Part shown: in pieces, positions 56,611 through 64,000 of the stretch
How positions within the stretch are numbered: the stretch's first letter is position 1
Layout: every line of letters begins with the position of its first letter
Assembly (NCBI GenBank): GCA_020002185.1
Contig: CM034533.1
Location: 52,471,568-52,535,567 of the forward strand
DNA: 64,000 nt
Source of the DNA: Paraescarpia echinospica
Taxonomy: Eukaryota > Annelida > Polychaeta > Sabellida > Siboglinidae
Reading direction: 5' to 3'
Translations under genes and position numbers: made by a program
The notes under the pieces: model-generated
Told to the model about the DNA's origin: nothing
Databases searched by the model: none
What the model saw: the letters and a program-made list of their open reading frames with translations, nothing else

Positions 56611-59044
56611 CTAGTTTTCCGTAAAGCGGGTTCTTTGCTTTGCAACAGCCTCCTCTTTTCCTGGTTTTTCAGTGCCAGCATGCTCTGCTAGAGTTACCTC
56701 CTTACTCGATGTCGCAACTTGGAGCACACTTCGCAGCTTTGGGCCACTCGTGCAGCTAGCTACAATGCCCTCTAGAATTTATCCTCGGAAGCTATAGTCC
56801 TTTGACACCATCACTTTCTTCACTCCATACCCAGCGGACTTTGAATACTGCAGCTGATACCATAGCTTTTTGTCTGCTGTTTTCATCATTTCCCGCTGAT
56901 TGGACAAATGATAAATATAAGATAAGTATAACAATAGAAATATCTGAAGAATAACTGGCTATAGCTGTAACATGCACAAAGTAAACCAAACATCTTGCTT
57001 GTATGCTCTCCCTTGAAATCAAACAGCTAAAGTAATTTTCTAATCGGTTCCGAATTCTGCCATCCTTTTCAATTTCAACTTCCAGTGAATTCCAATTCCA
57101 CAATACATTCAAATATTTATTATTGAATCACATATATATATATAATTTATATATAATGATGTTTATATATTTATTATATTATATATGGGTAAGTTTATAT
57201 TTCAATAAGCAATTCCGAAGCATACCATTCCAATTCCATTTATATATAATTAAACAATTCAAGTAACAGTAAACAAATGTCCTCAATTATAATTATTTTA
57301 TCTGTTGTTTGCATGCATACTCTTGTGCAGTGAGATTGTATTTTTGAAACTATTCCTAACATTGTTTTGCTATTGAGTACAGGCAGGGATTTTCAGTCAT
57401 TTCAGTTTATTTCCTAATGCATTGCTGGATTTCTAAAGTGTGCAGCTTTGTCAAGCAACTGATACATTATTTTGTAACATAAAATGTTAACACTATTAAT
57501 ATCACAAACCTTACCTGTGTATTTGTGTTGTGGTCAATGGTGGCCAAGTGGAGACGGGCTATGATGCCTAGACGGCTGAGCTTCTCCCACTTGGGTGCAT
57601 ACTTGAGGAAGAAGGTGTGTAAGCTCTCCAGTTCACCAGTGTGAACACACTTCGTAACGCTCTCTATATCAAACAGTAGGCGACAATCCAGTATAACCTT
57701 CTGGACAGTGAAGGCTTCTGTACCTTCAGTGAGCCACGGTGTTGTTTTCACTTCTTGTTGTTTATACATTGCATGACTGCACTTCCGGTACAACTCTGCG
57801 CCCGCTGTCCATGAATGGGAATTCCTGATGTGATGGAGGAGCGAGATCCACATCTCCTTCATCAAGCGGGGGTCACCACCACAAGGTGATGCGCAATACC
57901 ACAGGTGGTTGGCAATTTCGCCTTTTGAAGGGACAACCTCAACTTTATTGGCAGACAACAACCTTTATTTCTTGGTAGTCCTCTAACAAAGTCTTTCTAA
58001 TGCTGGGATGTCTGTCAGTAGCAAGTGTGATGATCTTCACCCCATGGTCAGTCAGGTTGTCTAAGCAGCGTTTCAGGCCCTCCACTTCCATCCAGTAACT
58101 GTTCTTGACCTCTGTGACTTGAGCAGTTTCTTGAGCAATGATCAGTTGGCTATCAGTGTCCATGGTGAAGTAAATGCCAAATGTAGCGTTGTGTCCTGGA
58201 TTGTCATATCTTGCATCGCCTGATGCGACCACGCCCTGTCCGGCCAGAGCTGACATGGTGGCCTCTGAATGGCATGTCCACATGTCCTCTATCTCTGGCA
58301 GTATGTATGCCCGCTGTATGTTGTATTACTGGCGGGGTGACAAGGCGCATAGGTTCAGTAGGTTGACCAAATTGTACACAGTGAATGAATGTCCAGTCAA
58401 GAAGAGGATGCTTGGTGTCAACAAGTTACTCTTATAAATGTTACCAATCTTGGGTTGCGAGTGCCACATGAACGAGTGGCCATCAACACATTCTGTGGTC
58501 ACAACCACTACAAACCCAGTCACTGTGATGCTAGGCTTTGATACAAGTGGTTTATTGCAGTTTGGTGTTTTAGCAGGTGCAAAAAAGTGAAATGATGTTT
58601 TTTTCACAACTGACAAACTTTCTCTTTCCCATTAGTGTAAGAACCGCTTGAGTCATCACCAGTGATATCGCTGTCACCTGCTACAACATATTCTGCATCA
58701 CTTGCTTCAATGTTTCTCTTCTCACTGTTGCAGACAGAATCGTCTGAAGATGGCGATAGTGAGACTGGGACATCCGAAGGGTCGTCTACAGTGACAGAAC
58801 TGCCATGGTCACTGTCAGGGTCAGTCGGAGAAGGCGTGCTGGACTGCGATGGCAACTTTGCATACCCATGGTCATGGTGAATGTTCAATGGAACAACAAT
58901 ATTGTCTTTATTAACTACTGCATCGACAAAGTGTCGCACTGGCGACACGACCACTGGCTTCCATGTTTCGACACTACAAGTCGATTGCGTGGCAGCACTA
59001 CAAGTGACATTTGTACTACCATGAGGGACGATGTTATCTCGCAT
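56611..59044 (-). pseudogene. DDE-like transposase-family gene, two exons, broken
   Basis: On the minus strand exon A (59044-57515) opens with an ATG and an acidic Ser-rich N-terminus. Then come DGHSFMWHSQPK, YNIQRAYILPEIEDMW, SGDARYDNPGHNATFG, ATDRHPSIR, NHLWYCASP and TGELESLHTFFLKYAPKW. It ends DHNTNTQ at a strong donor (cag|gtaagg). Exon B (56895-56611) follows acceptor tcag| in phase 0 with KKLWYQLQYSK and VSKDYSF. I recognise these blocks from an unnamed protein family repeated in invertebrate and fish genomes. The GDxRxDSPG and TDRH motifs suggest an RNase H-fold transposase, which is inference. Breaks are a frameshift near 58600 in an A run, a TAA near 58324, a frameshift with missing sequence near 57960 where the third acidic motif would lie, and a TAA at 56779-56781. 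Confidence 0.65.
56896..57514 (-). other. Intron of the DDE-like gene
   Basis: A 619-bp intron with GT and AG ends on the minus strand, AT-rich with (TA)n near 57130. Confidence 0.6.
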
Positions 59045-59049
59045 GCTAA

Positions 59050-62000
59050 ATCCTTCGCTGGATCCTTTGAAGCTTGTGCTCGGTATTAGGCTCTATGGTT
59101 GTTTGGATACTTCCGTCATATATTATGAACAAAATGACACAATCTTGCAAATATTCATTAAAATTGGAGCACAAGTGCGATTTATAAGTGACTTTTTCAA
59201 CGTTTTCTTTTTAATGGATATATGTGTTATCATTAATTTTCATGATTAAAATGCATGTGCACTCAAATGTGTTTAACATTTGAGTTTTGTAAATAAAAAA
59301 TATATATTTATTAATCTTTGTGACTTTTTCCTGTGACGTTATTTCCTTTTTTTCTTGTTAGGCTTGCATTCAAAAGTCAATAAATTATATACAATGTCCT
59401 TGTTATTAAAAGCACACATTGGTGTTTGCAGTCATGCAATCTATATTAGGAAAACACTTGGTATGACAGCATGCTTGCTAAATTGTCACCTCAAAACTGG
59501 AGCATCAATTCGGGGTCCATTGTTACAAGCCAATATTTGAGACACATAAATTAGTATTAGGCCTCCTTTAGTTGACTGATGTGAACCTACTTTCTATGCC
59601 AATAACTAATTATATCAGATATGACTATAGTTTTTGTTGCATGCTATTGACTATCATAAAACAAGTATTTTTCAGGATTTAAATACTGGTAATGTCATTT
59701 ATTTAAATGCGGTTACATTTTATAGTATTTGAGCAGTCCAACTTCAATAATATTTGTATTTAACTATTTCTTTTAAATTAATACATTCCAATGGCAATGC
59801 CTACAATGCATGATTGACAGGGCTTGGTCCGGACTGTGACTAATGTTGACTAATACATGACGACATTATTTCGCAAAACGTTATACTGGCTGCGGTAGTT
59901 GGCATTTATTTTTGTAATTATTTTAAAGGTTATTTCCCCCACCAGCAACTATGTCGATAACAGACTCGTAGTCTAGTCGTTGCGGTATTCAGACGTAGCA
60001 ACACACCGGCACGAATTGCAGTAAACTAAATCGGCGGATTACAAGCAATTATATCATACTATTCATTCGTGTTTGTACTTTATTACATTAATATTTCATA
60101 TTACATTTCAATTTCGCATACGTCATATTTGTATATATGCAGACTTCGAAATAGAACTGTGGGACTATATTGTAGTCGTAATGATACCTGACGGAACTCG
60201 TGAGTGCCTAGTCACCTTGGCAACAACAAGCGCTGGTTTCGGCTTGTCATTTCCTGCGCGCCGCTTTACGCTCCAAATAAGGCAACAGTGTCGAGTTTCC
60301 AGGTCGATTTCGCTGACATTTACTTCATCGGTGCATAGTTATATGTAAACCTGTGGCTGTAACCAAGAATTATGTTTTGACGTCAATGTCTTTTTATGCT
60401 CGTCACTTTTGTATTTAGGCTTGCAATCGGCGTTCGAAAGTGACCACCGCAGACTTATGCCAATCTTGCCGCCGGCGAACACGCCAAATTCACCATCTGT
60501 AACTTGTTTTTTTCTATAGGAATCCTTCTGTGGAAGTATGTGAAAAGTTGCTTACTAACACTTATAGTATATCCAGCAGCCACACAGCGCATTAAATTGT
60601 TCTATTTTGATGTGTTTGTATGCGTTTCGTCGGTTTTTCTGAGAGCTATGCTGCGTCGCCTATCGAATTGCTGTATACAGCTTTGGGAGACATCTCGCCA
60701 ATCAAATCGGATGTACAACCACACGCCCCTGGAGCATGATGACGGCGTCCTGTGCCGATAATAGCTACGTTTGAAAAATTATTTAAAATATACCGTGGCG
60801 CTGTACTTGTCAAATCATGGTGACACGTACTGTAAATGGTATGTTCTTATGTTTGGGCTGTGGTTGTTCAAGCACTCCATTCCCCCTTTAATCATCGCTT
60901 GTGGCAACTTTACGGTTCCATTCGCCAGGTGGCGGTACTGTGCAAATACTAAATACTCGTCTGGAAGATCGGATAAAATGCCTATATTATGTAACTCCTG
61001 GGTGAAATACAGACTCAATTTTTTTAATAATGCACACACAAACCATATATATACCATCAACGGCCAAATTATCTACCAACATATTATATTACATGGTCGT
61101 GCGTGGTCATTCGTTAACTTCGTGGTCGTGCGTGGTCGTGCGCATTTTAGTCAAACCCTTTAGCCTAAGTAAAGTGGGTTAGCCATGCCTTCGTGGCTTG
61201 ATGTCACAAGACTTCACATTGAGGTAACGAATCCCAAACTGATTGTTTTATACTTTTAGAGTTTTTTCTTTGTGACTTGCCTTTTGTTGTACAAATGCCT
61301 CGTTGCTAACGAAGAAACAACTCAACTAAGGCAACACTTCATTAACCGTTGATATATATATCAGGTAGGCGTCGTTAGGTTTGTTCCATCGCGCTAGTTC
61401 CAGGTCGACCCTTTTCTGAATTCATGTTTTCTAATTATGTAGGTCCAATTATTATGGTTTTTATAAATAAATATAATTATTATAATTTGTTCTACTATCC
61501 CATGACGTTGATCACATCACACCACATCATTCGAGGTACACAAAGGCACATATTATTACGAAATATGTTTATGGCAGTTTTTAGCGGCCCATATAACGTT
61601 CCGAGCTGAGCGATAACGGAGGCTCGTACTGCCATTTGTAGCGTTATTTAACTCATTTTGCTCTTGGAGGTGTAAGGTGCCACACGATTTGAACTGGAGA
61701 GTTACTTGAAATGCAATTTTTGATAAAACAAATTAAGATATTGTAGAAAGATTTCGACGGGTCGTTGTAGTACATTTCTTGGTATGCCATTAATAGCATT
61801 ATCATGAATCATGATTATGAGCTCATCATGGACATGTGTAGGCCTACTTATCATTTTGTTTTTGAGAATTTGGATTTTGGTTGATGTTTAAAAGAATTCG
61901 TTTTTTAAATGTTTAATAGTCTTGACAGTCTAGTCATTTCACAATCAATTTTGATAAAATTCTACCTACACATATTTAAGAAATGTGAGTAGGTGTCAAA

Positions 62001-62255
62001 AATAATTTGCCATACTTCTTAGACACGTTGCACCAGTGTGTTAGTACTATCACCGTATTGACGGAAGTCATAGATGTATGTGAAACAAATTACAACACAT
62101 GACTGTTCAAGAAAACCATGCCAAATTATTGGATTTATAACACACAAATAAACAATGATCTGTTCATGCAATTTCGTGCAGTTGTCACTAGCATTACAAC
62201 AATACTGTATGTATGTATGTTATGTTGAATAAAATTCAATTAAAACAATGCCATG
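59050..62255. other. Non-coding stretch
   Basis: No convincing genes. Repeated tggtcgtgcgtggtc words at 61092-61160 relate to the inverted motif at 29207. Tandem tgta units occur near 62206. The rest is AT-rich. Confidence 0.45.
61092..61160 (-). repeat. Dispersed ACGACCACGC repeat, second copy
   Basis: The minus strand reads gactaaaatgcgcacgaccac and then repeats acgaccacg. It matches the start of 29207-29252 on the plus strand. Confidence 0.6.
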
Positions 62256-62262
62256 CTTGCAG

Positions 62263-62445
62263 GTGTAGAGATCAACACAAGCAAGCATGGGAGACATCAG
62301 TCTGGTGTGGCACAAAGCGCTGACGACAGGCTTGGAGAAGTTACGAAGTGACAGCATGCTGTGTGATACGACCATTGCAACAAGTGACGGCCAATCACTG
62401 GCTACCCACGCCTGTGTTCTTGCTGCTGCCAGTCCGCTGTTACAG
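62263..62445 (+). CDS. BTB/POZ-domain protein, first coding exon
   Basis: The acceptor cttgcag| at 62262 and donor tacag|gtaaat at 62445/62446 bound the exon. ATG 62287 opens exactly 53 codons (phase 0). LRSDSMLCDTTIATSDGQSL, THACVLAAASPLLQ match the start of a BTB/POZ fold (LCDVxLxxxGxxFxxHxxVLAAxSPxFx). BTB domains dimerise and often recruit cullin-3 ligases or act in zinc-finger transcription factors. The downstream partner domain (Kelch, zinc finger or other) lies beyond the window. LINE copy C lies in the next intron in the same orientation. Confidence 0.75.
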
Positions 62446-62506
62446 GTAAATCTAATGCAGCATTTGTTCTATGGTTTAAAAAATGAGTTGAACACTGCTT
62501 GTTAAT

Positions 62507-64000
62507 TTTAAAGTGTATAATAGTACACAGGAAACAGTCTTTGTAAAGACTACCTTGTATCTAAGCCTAACTTGAATACATTGTCATCGACATCGTAACT
62601 AGGTAAGGCACAGTGTGTCACTGTGTGTTAACAAATATAACTAACTATAACCTAAACAATCTGGTGTAAATTGTACACAGAAAAGTCTTTTCAAAGACTA
62701 CATAAAACTACTTTGAACATAAATAAATTCTGATATGGCACCTTGCAAGCAGCAACTCAGGGCAAAACGACACCTAGTTTGCAACGACTGCCAGAGCTGG
62801 GTGGATTTTGCATTGTCTGGCTGTCCAAAATCATGGGCAGAGACCAAAGATGACGGATTCACATTTCGGTGTATGGGGTGTTTGAGGGTGGAATGTCTGA
62901 TGAAGGAGGTGTGTAAGTTGACGGATATAGTGAAGGAGATGGAGGCGAGACTCAACATAGAAATAGATGGAGCAGAGAGGGATGACGCGGAGAGAGTTGA
63001 GAATTCTACAACACAGAAGGAGCAGAGTTGTGACACGGAGACTGAAGAAAGGAGACTGAGAGGAAGGAAGGTGACCGGTGTGAAGGAACAAGACATTGAG
63101 AAAACAGAGGGACGGAGGAAAAGTGTTCGGCAGAGGAAAAGAAAACGGGCCAGTGGGGATAGATCAGCAGGTAGTCAGACTGTAGAGAACGAGGAGAGAC
63201 ACGACAGCGATACAGGTGGTGAAGAGGTAGATACCACAGAGGCAGTTGGTAAGACTGTGAGACAGAAGACTGATGGAAGAAGACAGAGTGTTCAGCAAAA
63301 AACAGAAAACATGACAGGCGTGAAGGTGACAGGGGAGAAAGTGACCGTAGTGAAGGAGGTAGCCGGGGAAAAGGGACGGGAGAGGAGAGAAGAAAATGTG
63401 ATGGGAGGAAAGAAGAAGGGACGAAAGGAAGTGAGAGTAAATGTGCTAGAAGAGAAGATGACAGGAGGAAAGGGACAAGAGAAAACGCGACAGGAAAGAA
63501 GGGAATGGAAGAGAATGTGACAGGAGAGAAGACGACAAGAGGAAAAGACAACAACCAGACATATGCAAACCGGAGGAGCTACTCCGAGGCAGTGATTGAG
63601 GGGGCAAGGAGAAAAGAGAGAGTGTTTATGGGCGATTCAATTCTGAGAAAAACAGACAAGACTATATGCGAGGGGAAGGACGTTGTTGTATGTCTACCGG
63701 GGGCTAGGATAGAGCATGTGACCGAAAGGGTAGAGAAGGTATTGGGGCATGGCAAGGGAGGGTCTATACTAGTACACGTTGGGACAAACAATGCAGACAA
63801 GGAGGGAACAACTGGTATAGTTCAGAAGTACAGACATCTAGTGAGGAAGCTAAAGAAGACAAGAGTGGAACAGGTTATTCTCTCAGGAATTTTGCCAGTA
63901 ATGGGAGGAAGGGGGGCAAGATACAGAAACTGTAAGAGGATGGCGATCAACGCACTAGTTGAGCAGATGTGTGAGGAAGAGGGCGTGGGATTCATAGATT
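62507..64000 (+). mobile_element. CR1-like LINE, copy C (runs off the window)
   Basis: From about 62507 the sequence follows copy A's 5' UTR almost base for base, including hairpins at 62536-62551 and 62684-62699, then ORF1. It starts later in the 5' UTR than copy A, so it is slightly 5'-truncated. It sits 60 bp after the donor of the BTB exon. Confidence 0.93.
62735..64000 (+). pseudogene. LINE copy C ORF1, one frameshift, incomplete at window end
   Basis: The ATG at 62735 opens MAPCKQQLRAKRHLVC with an intact PHD-like finger and linker to about 63470. There a run of G is one base shorter than in copy A and shifts the frame. After that the SGNH domain (MGDSIL near 63626, HVGTNN near 63776) continues in another frame to the window edge. 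Copies A and C are broken at different places. Confidence 0.88.

Overview
The window is nuclear DNA of an invertebrate animal, most likely a marine one; the phylum cannot be fixed from sequence alone. It is AT-rich and gene-poor, with spliced exons (GT..AG), long simple-sequence tracts and many transposable elements. Host-type genes are a Toll-like receptor (TLR) 3' part, a P2X7-ballast-like zinc-binding protein, a BTB/POZ exon and a few weak exon candidates. Two further spliced genes come from transposases: a Ginger/gypsy-type integrase and a DDE-like transposase family.

Layout. 0.5-2.2 kb: gypsy-type integrase fragment (minus), directly abutting a 5'-truncated TLR (2.2-3.8 kb). 4.1-7.6 kb: two decayed non-LTR reverse-transcriptase elements. 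7.6-11.9 kb: CR1-like LINE copy A (minus). 12-31 kb: mostly non-coding, with microsatellites, small inverted repeats, a hAT-like MITE, a tRNA-like relic and a LINE C-terminal scrap. 31-36.9 kb: six exons of an integrase-derived gene ending in a ULP1-like segment. 37.0-52.6 kb: one gypsy element bounded by two 162-bp LTRs that differ at three positions. It is interrupted by LINE copy B (37.5-41.7 kb) and by a 6.4-kb palindromic insert (44.1-50.6 kb). 53-62.4 kb: RT relic, P2X7-like gene, DDE-like transposase pseudogene, BTB exon. 62.5 kb to the end: LINE copy C.

The most unusual object is the insert at 44129-50560. It is flanked by a perfect 6-bp duplication (atcttg), starts 5'-AGTAGT and ends ACTACT-3', has about 2.6-kb inverted arms and a satellite-filled centre, and shows no recognisable gene. 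A 6-bp duplication, AG-terminus and long terminal inverted repeats are the hallmarks of Polinton/Maverick elements, so it may be a non-autonomous relative. A second notable signal is a canonical -1 slippery heptamer (TTTAAAC) next to the ORF1 stop in two LINE copies, with ORF2 in the -1 frame.

The genes do not form a pathway. Most of the window records nested mobile-element insertion: LINE A into or beside an older LINE, LINE B and the palindrome into gypsy, gypsy beside the integrase gene, LINE C into a BTB intron. Nearly every element copy carries stops or frameshifts, so none of them looks autonomous as it stands.
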